A stretch of DNA of 64,000 nt from the NCBI RefSeq assembly GCF_021390595.1, contig NZ_JAJEJR010000001.1, positions 1,178,001 to 1,242,000 on the forward strand. The letters run 5' to 3'. The notes below the pieces were generated by a model, which was not told the origin of the DNA, searched no databases, and was given only the letters and a program-made list of their open reading frames with translations. The translations under genes and the position numbers were made by a program. Within the stretch, counting starts at the first letter, position 1; every line of letters begins with the position of its first letter. Origin of the DNA: Paraburkholderia sp. HP33-1. GTDB lineage: Bacteria; Pseudomonadota; Gammaproteobacteria; Burkholderiales; Burkholderiaceae. Positions 55,990 through 64,000 of this stretch are shown one piece after another.

Positions 55990-56667
55990 ATGGAAGACCC
56001 AGCGATGGAAGATTCCGACGAATTGCTGCTGCCAGTCTGGCGCGCGAACCTGGTGTTGCTGACCAGCGAGGTCGGCGCCGCGACCCGGCTCGCGCGCATG
56101 ATGACGTTTTCCGCGAGCTATCTGAAGCTGATGCTGTCCGGGCAGCGCGAGTTCAGCGAGGAATTCGTGCGCGGCGTCGAGGCCGTTACCGGCTTGCCGG
56201 GCGGGTGGATGAACGTGCTGCACACCGGTCACGACATCCCGCCGAATGCGCGCGAGGCGATCGACAACGAGCAGCCGCTCGCGCGCTTTCGCGGCACCGC
56301 GCATCCGGTGCGCAAGAAGACGGTGCTGCGGCCCGAGCCGATTTTTTTGCAACCGCAGCCCGCGCGGCGCATCGAGGAACAACCGCTCGATGTCGAAGCG
56401 CACCGCCGTCATGCGCATTTTCGCAAGGTGCGCAATCTCGCGACGCAGGAAGTGCGGCGCTTCGAGCAGCATCTGCTGCATGCGCCGGTGGAACTCGCGT
56501 CGATGCGCGCGAAGGTCGAGGAGGTGATGGCCGCGGCCGAGCTCGACGACCGCATTCAGGCCGATCTCGCGGGCCGGCTCGAACAGATCGACAAGCATCG
56601 GCACATGCTGCTCAGGCACGTGGAGAAACTGCAGGCGCTGCTGAGCCAGCTCGACGACAGCGAGTGA
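55990..56667 (+). CDS. Probable DNA-binding protein with coiled-coil tail, unknown function
   Basis: The protein has 225 residues from the ATG at 55990; ATGs at 55954 and 56005 are also possible. Residues ~15-75 look like a helix-turn-helix of the lambda-repressor type (RLARMMTFSASYLKLMLSGQ, then EFSEEFVRGVEAVTGLPGGW). A basic/proline linker follows (RKKTVLRPEPIFLQPQP). The C-terminal third is helical and charged (RRFEQHLLHAPVELASMRAK, then DKHRHMLLRHVEKLQALLSQ), probably for oligomerisation. I do not recognise a named family, and DNA binding is inferred. Confidence 0.65.
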   Translation: MEDPAMEDSDELLLPVWRANLVLLTSEVGAATRLARMMTFSASYLKLMLSGQREFSEEFVRGVEAVTGLPGGWMNVLHTGHDIPPNAREAIDNEQPLARFRGTAHPVRKKTVLRPEPIFLQPQPARRIEEQPLDVEAHRRHAHFRKVRNLATQEVRRFEQHLLHAPVELASMRAKVEEVMAAAELDDRIQADLAGRLEQIDKHRHMLLRHVEKLQALLSQLDDSE

Positions 56668-56766
56668 GGGCGCCGTGCTACAACAACGACACGAACCTGG
56701 CCGAGGTCGATCTTGGGGAACATTGTCGTCACGTTGGCGCGCACGTCGATCGTAGGGAGCGGGCTC

Positions 56767-58650
56767 GTGCGACGCGCGCGCTGCGCCGCGTTGCTTGCCG
56801 CGCTATGCGCCGCAAGCGCCATCGCCTTTCCCCTTTGCTGCGCCGCCGACGAGCGCGCCCCTTCGACGATCGAGCGCGACGTCCACCTGTTCGTGATCCA
56901 GAAAGACGGTTCGATCGAAGAACACGACGACACCGTGATGCGCGCGGACACGGCCAGCGGCATCGACGATATCGCGCAACGCTACGTGTGGTTCAACAAG
57001 GATATCGAGCAGGTGCAACTGCTGGCCGCCGAAACCATCGACCCCGACGGCACCACGCATGCCGTCGGCCCCGAGGCGATCCGCGACGTAGATGAGCCGC
57101 GCTCGGCCGGCGCGCCGAGCTTCGAGGACGGCGTGCTGCGCACCGTGATCTTCCCCAGCGTTCAGACCGGCTCGCGCGTGCATCTCGCGTTTCGCAAGAC
57201 GCGCGCGAAGGCGCTGCAGGCGGGCACCTTCGCGTATCTGGTCGAACCGTCGCTCGATCCGGTCGACGAGCAGCGTCTGATCTTCGATCTGCCCGCCGAC
57301 GTGCCGCTCTATGCGGACGCGCGCGGCTACGTCGCGCTGCCGCCCGTTACCGGGAACGGCCGCACCCGCTACGAGTTCGACTATCAGCACGGCCCGTATG
57401 CGCGGCTCGAAGCGGGCGCGGTCGGCTATGCGAACTGGGGCGACCGCCTGATGGTCTCGACGGTGCCGGACTTCGCGAGCTTCGCCGCGCGCTATCGCGG
57501 TCCCGCCGACAACGACGCGACCCGCGACGATCCCGCGATCGTCGCGCTGGCGCGGCAACTGACGGCAGGTCTCACCGATCCTCGCGACAAAGCCCGCGCG
57601 CTCTACGACTGGATGCGGCTGAACATCCGCTACGTCGCGCTGTTTCTCGGCGAGACGGCGGCGATTCCGCACAAGGCTGCCGACATCCTGCGCAACCGCT
57701 ATGGCGACTGCAAGGACCACGTCGCGCTATACGGCGCGCTGCTCGCGGCGGCCGGTATTCGCAGCGAACCCGTGCTGCTCAATCTCGGCCCGTACTACAC
57801 GCTGCCCGAGGTGCCCGGCTACGGCGCGAGCGCGATCAATCACGCGATCATCTGGATTCCTGAACTGGCGCAATTCGCGGACACGTCGGCGGGCGGCACC
57901 GAGTTCGGCTATCTGCCGGGCAGCGTGATGGACCGGCCGGTGCTGCTCGTCGACGACGGCGTGCTCGCCAGCACGCCGGCCACGCAACGGCGCGAACGCA
58001 ACGCGCGCGTGCAGATCGACATCGACGAGAACGGCACCGCGCACTACGCGTACCGCGTCGAGGATGCGGGCTTTCCGGCGGAGCTGGAGCGCAACAGGTT
58101 CCGGCGCTCGACGCGCCAGGGCGCGCAGCAGCTTGCCGCGAGCCGTCTGCTGCAAACGGGCCTGCACGGCACCGCGCAGCTACAGACCGAAGACGTCACG
58201 GCGACCACCGGACCGTTCGCCGCCTCGATGGAGGGCAGCGTGCCGCACCTGATCTGGCCGGATGGCACGACCGCGGTGCCGGCGCTGACGAGCCTCGCCG
58301 GCGGCATGAACTCGCAGGTCGAGGCGTGGCTGGCGGAGCCCGTCAGAACGCAGCCGTGGACCTGCATCGGCGGGGAGTTCGATGAAACCCTGGAAATGAA
58401 CTTGCCGCGCTTTGCGCGCGTGACGGACCTGCCTGCCGACAGCATGGTTGAGGACCCGCTGCTCTCGTTTGCGTCGCGCTACGTCTTCGATCCGCAGACA
58501 CGCACCTTGCAGGTCAGCCGGCACCTGCGCGCCGCGTTCGGGCATCAGATGTGTACCGCAAACGAATTCGCGGTGATTCACGACGACCTCGTGCGCATCG
58601 AGCGCGATCTGGATGCCGAGGTGGTCGTCAGATCGGCGAGCGTGAGGTAG
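56767..58650 (+). CDS. DUF3857/transglutaminase-like exported protein
   Basis: From the GTG at 56767 (GGGAG seven bases upstream) the protein has 627 residues with a signal peptide. A TTG at 56713 in the same frame is less likely. An N-terminal DUF3857 domain (ERDVHLFVIQKDGSIEEHDD onward) is followed by a transglutaminase core: Cys in NRYGDCKDHVALYGALLAAA and His in INHAIIWIPE. The family is often in the envelope and of unknown substrate. It starts ~100 bases after the HTH-like gene on the same strand. Confidence 0.88.
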   Translation: MRRARCAALLAALCAASAIAFPLCCAADERAPSTIERDVHLFVIQKDGSIEEHDDTVMRADTASGIDDIAQRYVWFNKDIEQVQLLAAETIDPDGTTHAVGPEAIRDVDEPRSAGAPSFEDGVLRTVIFPSVQTGSRVHLAFRKTRAKALQAGTFAYLVEPSLDPVDEQRLIFDLPADVPLYADARGYVALPPVTGNGRTRYEFDYQHGPYARLEAGAVGYANWGDRLMVSTVPDFASFAARYRGPADNDATRDDPAIVALARQLTAGLTDPRDKARALYDWMRLNIRYVALFLGETAAIPHKAADILRNRYGDCKDHVALYGALLAAAGIRSEPVLLNLGPYYTLPEVPGYGASAINHAIIWIPELAQFADTSAGGTEFGYLPGSVMDRPVLLVDDGVLASTPATQRRERNARVQIDIDENGTAHYAYRVEDAGFPAELERNRFRRSTRQGAQQLAASRLLQTGLHGTAQLQTEDVTATTGPFAASMEGSVPHLIWPDGTTAVPALTSLAGGMNSQVEAWLAEPVRTQPWTCIGGEFDETLEMNLPRFARVTDLPADSMVEDPLLSFASRYVFDPQTRTLQVSRHLRAAFGHQMCTANEFAVIHDDLVRIERDLDAEVVVRSASVR

Positions 58651-58710
58651 AAGCCGGCCCCGCATCGGCCGGAAGCCGGGCAGGGCCGCTATCTTGATCG
58701 GGCGTCGCGC

Positions 58711-59862
58711 TTACGTGCCGCTCTTCGTTACGATCGGCACCCACGCGCCGTTCTTCACCTGATACAGCGTCGAGGCGCCGCTCTTCAACGCGCCGGTGCT
58801 GTCGAACGAGATCTTGCCGGTCACGCCGTCGTAATCGATCGACTTCAGCACGGGACGGTACTCGTTCGGCGAGTCGGATTTCGCCTGCTGCATCGCCCTA
58901 ATCGCGACCCACGCGCCGTCATAGCCGAACGGCGCGTACGACAGCACGTCCGCGCCGAAACGCTTCTTGAACTTCGCGTTGAAGTCCTTGCCGCCCGGCA
59001 GTTGCGCGAGAGGACGGCCGTATTCCCAGGCCATCGCGCCGTCGGACGCTTCGCCCGCGAGCTTGATGAAGTCCTCGTCCATCACGCCGCCGCCGCCGAC
59101 CAGCTGTGCGTTCAGGCCGAGCTGCTTCATGCGCCGCGCGAAGCCCGCGGCCTGGCTGTCGAGGCCGGCGAAGAACACGAGGTCCGCATTGGCGCCCTTG
59201 AACTTGGTGATCTGCGTGCTGAAGTCGACCGCATGGTTGTCGGTGTAGTCGCGCGCGACGATCGTGCCGCCGTGCGCCTTCACGGCCTTCTCGAACTCGT
59301 CGGCCTCGCCCTGGCCGAACGCGGTTCGATCGTCGATGATCGCGATACGCTTCGCCTTCGTGACGTCGACCGCATAGACGCCCGCGTTGCCGGCGTTCTG
59401 CGCGTCGGTAGAAATCACCATGAAGGTGTTCGCGAAGCCGCGGCCCGTGATGATCGGGTTCGTCGCGGCGGGGTCGAGCACCGGAATGCCGGCCTGCTCG
59501 TAGACCTGCGAGGCCGGAATCGTCGTGCCCGAGTTGAAGTGCCCGACGACCACCGCGACGCCCGAATCGACCAGCTTCTGCGCGGCCTGCACGCCGACGC
59601 GCGGGTCGGCCTGATCGTCCTGCGAGACGATCTCGAAGTGCGCGACCTTGTCGCCGATCTTGATCTTCTGCGCGTTGGCTTCGTCGATCGCTACCCGCAC
59701 GCCGTTTTCCAGATCCTTGCCGTAGCCGGCGTTGGCGCCCGTCAGCGGCGCGGCGAAACCGATCTTGACCGGCAGGTCGTCGGCGAAACTGGCGGCAGGC
59801 GCGACGGCGAACATCGCGCCCACGAGCAGGCCCAAGGGTGTCAGCGTGTTGCGAAGACTCAT
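58711..59862 (-). CDS. Branched-chain amino acid ABC transporter substrate-binding protein
   Basis: The 383-residue periplasmic protein starts at the ATG at 59862 behind AAGGAGAG. The signal peptide is residues 1-28 (LGLLVGAMFAVAPAASFADD). Type I periplasmic-binding fold blocks are VKIGFAAPLTGANAGYGKDLENGVRVAIDEAN, ILDPAATNPIITGRGFANTFMV, and a C-terminal YDGVTGKISFDSTGALKSG. It is of the LivJ/LivK type; permease and ATPase genes are not adjacent. The ligand may be leucine, isoleucine or valine. Confidence 0.92.
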   Translation of the reverse strand: MSLRNTLTPLGLLVGAMFAVAPAASFADDLPVKIGFAAPLTGANAGYGKDLENGVRVAIDEANAQKIKIGDKVAHFEIVSQDDQADPRVGVQAAQKLVDSGVAVVVGHFNSGTTIPASQVYEQAGIPVLDPAATNPIITGRGFANTFMVISTDAQNAGNAGVYAVDVTKAKRIAIIDDRTAFGQGEADEFEKAVKAHGGTIVARDYTDNHAVDFSTQITKFKGANADLVFFAGLDSQAAGFARRMKQLGLNAQLVGGGGVMDEDFIKLAGEASDGAMAWEYGRPLAQLPGGKDFNAKFKKRFGADVLSYAPFGYDGAWVAIRAMQQAKSDSPNEYRPVLKSIDYDGVTGKISFDSTGALKSGASTLYQVKNGAWVPIVTKSGT

Positions 59863-59956
59863 GGTCTCTCCTTGCATCGACGGTTGTGATGAAAGCGGCA
59901 AAACAGCAAAGCGCAGCGTGTTCGCGCGGTCAATCTGGCGGAAATATAGAAAGCCA

Positions 59957-59978
59957 AATTGCCGCCGTCTTGGCAATT
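59957..59978. promoter_or_regulatory. Candidate operator AATTGCC-N8-GGCAATT
   Basis: Perfect 7-base inverted arms lie in the promoter region of the branched-chain amino acid binding-protein gene. The form fits a dimeric regulator such as an Lrp- or LysR-type protein; the identity is unknown. Confidence 0.45.
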
Positions 59979-60109
59979 CGTGGCGTTTTGGATGAGCATT
60001 TCGGCACAGGCCGCGACATGGGCGCGAGGTGCCCTTAAAGCGTGTGTGCGGGAGACAACCTGGCTTGCCGTGCGAAGGTTCGCGAGGGCTGCCGATTGCC
60101 GCATATGCT

Positions 60110-60134
60110 TAAGAAACCGGCGCGAGCGCGCCGG
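60110..60134 (-). terminator. Terminator of the acidic-protein gene
   Basis: On the minus strand CCGGCGC-GAGC-GCGCCGG is followed by TTTCTT, 41 bases after the stop codon. The stem is strong; the U-tract is interrupted by C. Confidence 0.55.
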
Positions 60135-60174
60135 CCGGTGTTGCGGTGTTGCGGGGGAGGGGCGAGCCTTTCGT

Positions 60175-60636
60175 CTAGCGCTCGCCCTGCTGGCGCAGCA
60201 GTTCTTCACGCAGACGCAGGAGCGGCGCCTTGGTGTCTTCGTCGGCCCACGTGTCGAGATCGTCGAGCGCGCGCTGGCAGCCGTCGAGCACCACGTCGAG
60301 ATCGACCGGCACGCCGTTGTTCAGTGCGAATTCGATCGTCTCGGCGAACTGCTGGCACTCGTCCTCGCCGTACGAGATGTCGAGATTGTCGGCGATGATT
60401 TCGGCGATGTTGCTGCGCGCCTTGTCATCAGCCGTCACCATGTCGACGATGCCGCGCGCAACCGCCGGCGAGTAGTAGAGCGCGATATCGAGCCATTGCG
60501 CGGGATCGAAGTCGGGCTGGTCGAACTGGTTCTCGAAGAACTCGATCGCTTCCTGTTCGTGCGCTTCGTCCGCGTCGACGCTCATGCACAACTGTTCAAA
60601 AAATTCTTCCCGCTCGCTGCGGATATGACCGTCCAT
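60175..60636 (-). CDS. Conserved-looking acidic protein, unknown function
   Basis: The protein has 153 residues from the ATG at 60636; a longer frame to 60747 has no plausible coding start. It is rich in Asp and Glu and mostly helical (SEREEFFEQLCMSVDADEAH, then AIEFFENQFDQPDFDPAQW, then IAEIIADNLDISYGEDECQQ). No signal peptide or membrane segment is seen. The good reading, a terminator after it and standalone placement support a real gene. I do not recognise a domain. Confidence 0.72.
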   Translation of the reverse strand: MDGHIRSEREEFFEQLCMSVDADEAHEQEAIEFFENQFDQPDFDPAQWLDIALYYSPAVARGIVDMVTADDKARSNIAEIIADNLDISYGEDECQQFAETIEFALNNGVPVDLDVVLDGCQRALDDLDTWADEDTKAPLLRLREELLRQQGER

Positions 60637-60773
60637 CGATGCCTCGTCTGCTGAATGCCGGATGCTGAAAAATACCGTGGAGCGCGGGCGCAAGCCCGTA
60701 TCCACGCGGCACGCATTATAGGACGGCGGCTGGCGCGGCGCCGGCAAGGGCGCTCATCGACGAGCGGCGTGCA

Positions 60774-61640
60774 CTAAGCCGTCTCCGCGACCCACGCGTC
60801 GAACCACTCGCGCGGCTGCGCGATTTCGTTCTGCGTCGCCACGAGTTCGAGTTCATAGCGTCCGGCCAGCCAGGTCGCCTTCACGACCGCGTTCACGGCG
60901 GCGAGCGTGTGCTCGAAGGCAGAGCGGATCGAATCGCCGAGCAGCGTGCGCGCGACGAATACCGCGCTCGTCAGATCGCCGACGCCGACCGGCTGACGCG
61001 CGAACGGATAGAGCGGGCGCTGTCCCATCCATGCTTCGCGCTCGGTGACGACCAGCATGTTGAAGCGGTCGGCGAGACTGTTGCGATCGAGCAGATGCTT
61101 GACGAGCACGAGCTTCGGTCCGCGCGCGATCACCTCGCGGCACGCGGCCACCGCTTCCTCGAGCGTCTCGATCTCGCGGCCGACGAGGCGCTGCAATTCG
61201 ATGTGATTCGGCGCGATCGCGTCGGCGACCCGCGGCATCTCGCGCACCAGGAATTCCTGGATGCCGGGCTCGACCTTGCAGCCGCCCGCGGCGCCCATCA
61301 CCGGATCGCAGAAGTACCAGGCGCGCGGATTGGCGCCCTTCACCGCCCTGACGATTTCGATCACCGCCTGCGCCTGTTCGGTCGTGCCGAGATAGCCGGA
61401 GAGCACCGCGTCGCAGCGCGGCAGCATGCCGATCGCGCCGATGCCCTCGACGAGTTCTTCCATCTGCGAGGCGTCGATCGCGCTGCCGCTCCAGTGCCCG
61501 TATTGCGTGTGATTCGAGAACTGCACGGTGTTGAGCGGCCACACGTTGATGCCCAGCCGGCGCATCGGAAACTCGGCCGCGCTGTTGCCGGCGTGACCGA
61601 ACACGACATGGGACTGAATGCTCAGAACGTTTTTCGTCAT
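60774..61640 (-). CDS. pdxY: Pyridoxal kinase PdxY
   Basis: The 288-residue ribokinase-fold enzyme phosphorylates pyridoxal to pyridoxal 5'-phosphate in the salvage pathway. Motifs are [32 protein letters not shown], and [14 protein letters not shown] with the catalytic Asp in GVGD. It ends with the family block [12 protein letters not shown]. It lies downstream of glgA on the same strand with a 266-base gap, so it is probably separate. Confidence 0.94.
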   Translation of the reverse strand: MTKNVLSIQSHVVFGHAGNSAAEFPMRRLGINVWPLNTVQFSNHTQYGHWSGSAIDASQMEELVEGIGAIGMLPRCDAVLSGYLGTTEQAQAVIEIVRAVKGANPRAWYFCDPVMGAAGGCKVEPGIQEFLVREMPRVADAIAPNHIELQRLVGREIETLEEAVAACREVIARGPKLVLVKHLLDRNSLADRFNMLVVTEREAWMGQRPLYPFARQPVGVGDLTSAVFVARTLLGDSIRSAFEHTLAAVNAVVKATWLAGRYELELVATQNEIAQPREWFDAWVAETA

Positions 61641-61906
61641 GGTAAGGCTCGCGCGACCGGTCCAGCGCGATCAACAAAGCGGGAAGAGAGGGCTCGCACG
61701 GGCGGGACGATGGCCCGGGCGCCGTGCGACAGACATGCCTGATACAGATGGTGCAGGAAAAACGCACAAACTGCATCGCCGGCAAGTCAGCCAACAATAC
61801 AGGAGATTGACCGCCGCGAGTTGATCCGGCCCCGTGTTGTTGCGCCGAACCATCAAATGCGTGCGGAGATTAACGAAACCTGACAGTTTCGCGCGCAGCC
61901 GATGCT

Positions 61907-63367
61907 TCAGACCAGCTCGCGATACAAGGCCAGATAGCGTTCGGCCGACGCGCCCCAGCCGAAGTCCTCGTGCATCGCGCGCCGCTGCGTGGCCTTCCAT
62001 TCGGTGTGGCGCCCGTAGAGCGCGAAGGCGCGCCGGATCGCCGCGGCGAGTCCCTTCGGATCGAAGCGTTCGAACACGAAGCCGGTCGCGAGATCGTCGG
62101 CCAGGTTTTCGAGCGATGCGTCGGCGACCGTATCCGCGAGACCGCCGACGCAGTGCACGAGCGGCAGCGACCCGTAGGCGAGCGCATAGAGCTGCGTGAG
62201 CCCGCACGGCTCGAAGCGCGACGGCACCGCAACCACGTCGCTGCCGGCGATGATCGTGTGCGCGAGCGCTTCGTCGAAGCCGAGCTCGACCGCGACCGAT
62301 TCCGGATGCGCCTGCGCGACCATCCTGAGGCCGGTCTCGAGCGCCGGATCGCCGGTGCCGAACACGACCAGCTGGCCGCCGCGTTTGATGATCTCGGGCA
62401 CCGCGCCGAGCAGCAGATCGAGGCCCTTCTGTTCGGTGAGCCGGCTGACGACGCCGAACAGCAGCGCGTCGCTTTTCTGCGCGAGGCCGAAGCGCTTTTG
62501 CAGCGCTTCCTTGCAGGCGAGCTTGCCGGCCAGCCGTGAGGCGCTGTAGTGCGTTGCGAGCAGCGGGTCGCTGGCGGGATTCCACACCGTATAGTCGACA
62601 CCGTTGAGTATCCCGCTCAGATCGTGCGCGCGATGGCGCAGCAGCCCATCGAGCCCGCCGCCGTGCGCGAGCGTCTGGATTTCGCGCGCATAGTTCGGGC
62701 TGACGGTCGTGATGCGGTCGCTGTAGTAGAGCCCGGCCTTCAGGAACGACAGCTGTCCATAGAATTCGACACCGCGCATGTTGAAGAAATCGTGCGGCAG
62801 GCCAAGCACGCCGAACTGATGCGCGGGAAAAATCCCCTGGTACGCGAGGTTGTGGATCGTGAACACGCTGCGCGCCGGCGCGCGGCCGTGCTCGCGTTCG
62901 GCGGCCTTCAGATAGGCGGGCGCGAGCCCCGCGTGCCAGTCGTGCGCATGGACGATCTGCGGCGACCATGTGGGGTCCAGCTGCTGCGCGAGTTGCGCGG
63001 CGACCCAGCCGAGCAGCGCGAAACGCTGCGCGTTGTCGCCGTACGGCACGTGCGCATCGTTCAGATACGGGTTGCCGGGCCGGTCGTACAGCGACGCGGC
63101 GCGGATCACATAGACGGTGAGGCCGTTCGTCGGCAGCGTGCCGCGCTCGAGCGTCACGTTCGGCGTGCCGAAACGGCTTCCCGGTTGCGCGACCGTTTGC
63201 AGATCGCCGAGGCCGGCGAGCACCGCCGGAAAACCCGGCAGCAGCACCCGCACGTCGGCGCCGAGCTCGATCAGCGCGGACGGCAGCGCGCCCGCGACGT
63301 CGGCGAGACCGCCCGTTTTGAGGAGGGGATACAGCTCGCTTGCGACGTGCAGGGCGCGAATCGTCAT
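61907..63367 (-). CDS. glgA: Glycogen synthase GlgA
   Basis: The 486-residue GT5 enzyme transfers glucose from ADP-glucose to growing glycogen. The ADP-glucose site KTGGLADV is near residue 17, and other blocks are IVHAHDWHAGLAPAYLK, TIHNLAYQGIFPA, and VPSRFEPCGLTQLYALAYGSLPLV. It is downstream of glgC on the same strand with 97 bases between. A weak hairpin (61874-61891) lies after its stop. Confidence 0.95.
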   Translation of the reverse strand: MTIRALHVASELYPLLKTGGLADVAGALPSALIELGADVRVLLPGFPAVLAGLGDLQTVAQPGSRFGTPNVTLERGTLPTNGLTVYVIRAASLYDRPGNPYLNDAHVPYGDNAQRFALLGWVAAQLAQQLDPTWSPQIVHAHDWHAGLAPAYLKAAEREHGRAPARSVFTIHNLAYQGIFPAHQFGVLGLPHDFFNMRGVEFYGQLSFLKAGLYYSDRITTVSPNYAREIQTLAHGGGLDGLLRHRAHDLSGILNGVDYTVWNPASDPLLATHYSASRLAGKLACKEALQKRFGLAQKSDALLFGVVSRLTEQKGLDLLLGAVPEIIKRGGQLVVFGTGDPALETGLRMVAQAHPESVAVELGFDEALAHTIIAGSDVVAVPSRFEPCGLTQLYALAYGSLPLVHCVGGLADTVADASLENLADDLATGFVFERFDPKGLAAAIRRAFALYGRHTEWKATQRRAMHEDFGWGASAERYLALYRELV

Positions 63368-63464
63368 AGGCCGGGTCTCGGTCGGGATGGCAGGGTTGTT
63401 CTAGCTCTAGCGAAGCGTTGCCGGCGGCTCTGCGCCGCCGGCACGGACACATGGCGGGCCAGCG

Positions 63465-64000
63465 CTACGTCTGCGGCTTGCGCAACGCCTCCTGAGTGAC
63501 CAGCACGACGCCTTCGTCGGTGCGATAGAAGCGCTCGGCGTCGCGCGCCGGGTCTTCGCCGATCACCGTGCCTTCGGGAATCGTGCAGCCACGGTCGATT
63601 ACCACCTTCTGCAGGCGGCAGCTCGCACCGACCATGACCTGCGGCAACAAGACTGCCTCATTGATGTTACAGAACGAACTCACTTTCACGTTCGACGACA
63701 ACACCGAGCGCGAAATCTGCGAGCCCGAGATCACGCAGCCGCCGCAGACGATCAGATTGTTGCCCGAGCCCTGCAGCCCCTTCATGTCGCGCACGAACTT
63801 CGCGGGCGGCAACTGCTCCTGGTACGTCCAGATCGGCCATGTCTCGTCGTAGAGGTCGAGCGTCGGGATCGTCGAGGCGAGGTCGAGGTTCGCCGCCCAG
63901 TACGCGTCGATAGTGCCGACGTCGCGCCAGTACGGTTCGACGCTCGGGTCCGACGATACGCACGACATGCTGAAAGGATGCGCGATCGCGACGCCTTGTG
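63465..64000 (-). CDS. glgC: Glucose-1-phosphate adenylyltransferase GlgC (5' end outside window)
   Basis: The C-terminal ~178 residues are present; the frame stays open past the right edge ([17 protein letters not shown] continues upstream of the first Met). It matches E. coli Glg[21 protein letters not shown], then [20 protein letters not shown], and the left-handed beta-helix [54 protein letters not shown]. The enzyme makes ADP-glucose for GlgA and is allosterically controlled. It is the first visible gene of a minus-strand glg unit. Confidence 0.95.
   Translation of the reverse strand, partial: QGVAIAHPFSMSCVSSDPSVEPYWRDVGTIDAYWAANLDLASTIPTLDLYDETWPIWTYQEQLPPAKFVRDMKGLQGSGNNLIVCGGCVISGSQISRSVLSSNVKVSSFCNINEAVLLPQVMVGASCRLQKVVIDRGCTIPEGTVIGEDPARDAERFYRTDEGVVLVTQEALRKPQT

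Larger units (their letters stand above)
59863..60174. other. Intergenic region with livK-side palindrome and terminator
   Basis: About 310 bases. It holds a palindrome AATTGCC-N8-GGCAATT ~95 bases upstream of the binding-protein gene, and a GC-rich hairpin nearer the acidic-protein gene. No coding sequence was found. Confidence 0.5.

Noticed and set aside
58654..58672. CCGGCC/GGCCGG stem between the transglutaminase-like and binding-protein genes
   Set aside because: It is GC-rich without a U-tract and could be chance in this composition.
61874..61891. Hairpin CGAAAC-N6-GTTTCG after glgA
   Set aside because: The stem is only 6 bases and the downstream T-run is poor; a weak terminator is possible but not supported.

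Overview
The window is GC-rich DNA that reads as a chromosomal segment of a betaproteobacterium of the Burkholderia/Paraburkholderia group. This is inferred from codon use and gene families (a double-length UvrA, a complete hut pathway with hutF and hutG, a type II bcs set, DUF4142 and DUF1328 proteins); no 16S or typing gene is present. Genes are dense on both strands. No rRNA, tRNA, CRISPR array, insertion sequence or prophage was recognised.

Layout. 1-8 kb: cheV (cut by the left edge, with a sigma-28 promoter), a periplasmic DUF4142 protein, a TPR/glycosyltransferase protein, an aldo-keto reductase, a divergent SDR/LysR pair and a fused double Asp/Glu racemase. 8-14 kb: a 1992-residue UvrA with four ABC modules behind a perfect LexA box. 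14-17 kb: an AT-rich spacer with repeats, a GlxA/AraC-type regulator, an rfbC-like epimerase and a tiny DUF1328 membrane protein. 17.3-32.2 kb: nine same-strand cellulose genes, bcsB-Z-C-E-F-Q-A-G-R, mostly joined by 4-base overlaps. The set predicts cellulose synthesis and export, c-di-GMP control through the BcsA PilZ domain and the BcsE RxGD site, and phosphoethanolamine decoration by BcsG. 32.3-39.3 kb: argO/argP, a chemoreceptor, and an AraC regulator facing an alpha/beta-hydrolase, a cysteine hydrolase and an SDR. 39.3-41.5 kb: a gene-poor stretch and a hipBA toxin-antitoxin pair with four regularly built operators. 41.6-46.8 kb: an MFS transporter coupled to a PRC-barrel lipoprotein, a purine-type permease, a DUF899 protein and a small membrane protein.

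47-55.4 kb: the histidine utilisation operon hutH-C-U-D-I-F-G. It converts histidine to glutamate and formate by the deiminase/deformylase route, and HutC-type operators lie in front. It ends at a bidirectional terminator shared with a tiny secreted His-rich peptide gene. 56-64 kb: a probable DNA-binding protein, a DUF3857/transglutaminase protein, a branched-chain amino acid binding protein, an acidic protein of unknown function, pdxY, glgA and glgC (cut by the right edge).

I do not see a wholly new multi-gene system. The strongest leads are the four-operator hipBA promoter with a possibly leaderless antitoxin message, the bcs operon with its repeated upstream element, the RmlC-like protein with Trp at the catalytic Tyr position, the SOS-boxed tandem UvrA, and the His-rich micropeptide. 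All functional statements come from reading motifs; no database search was run.
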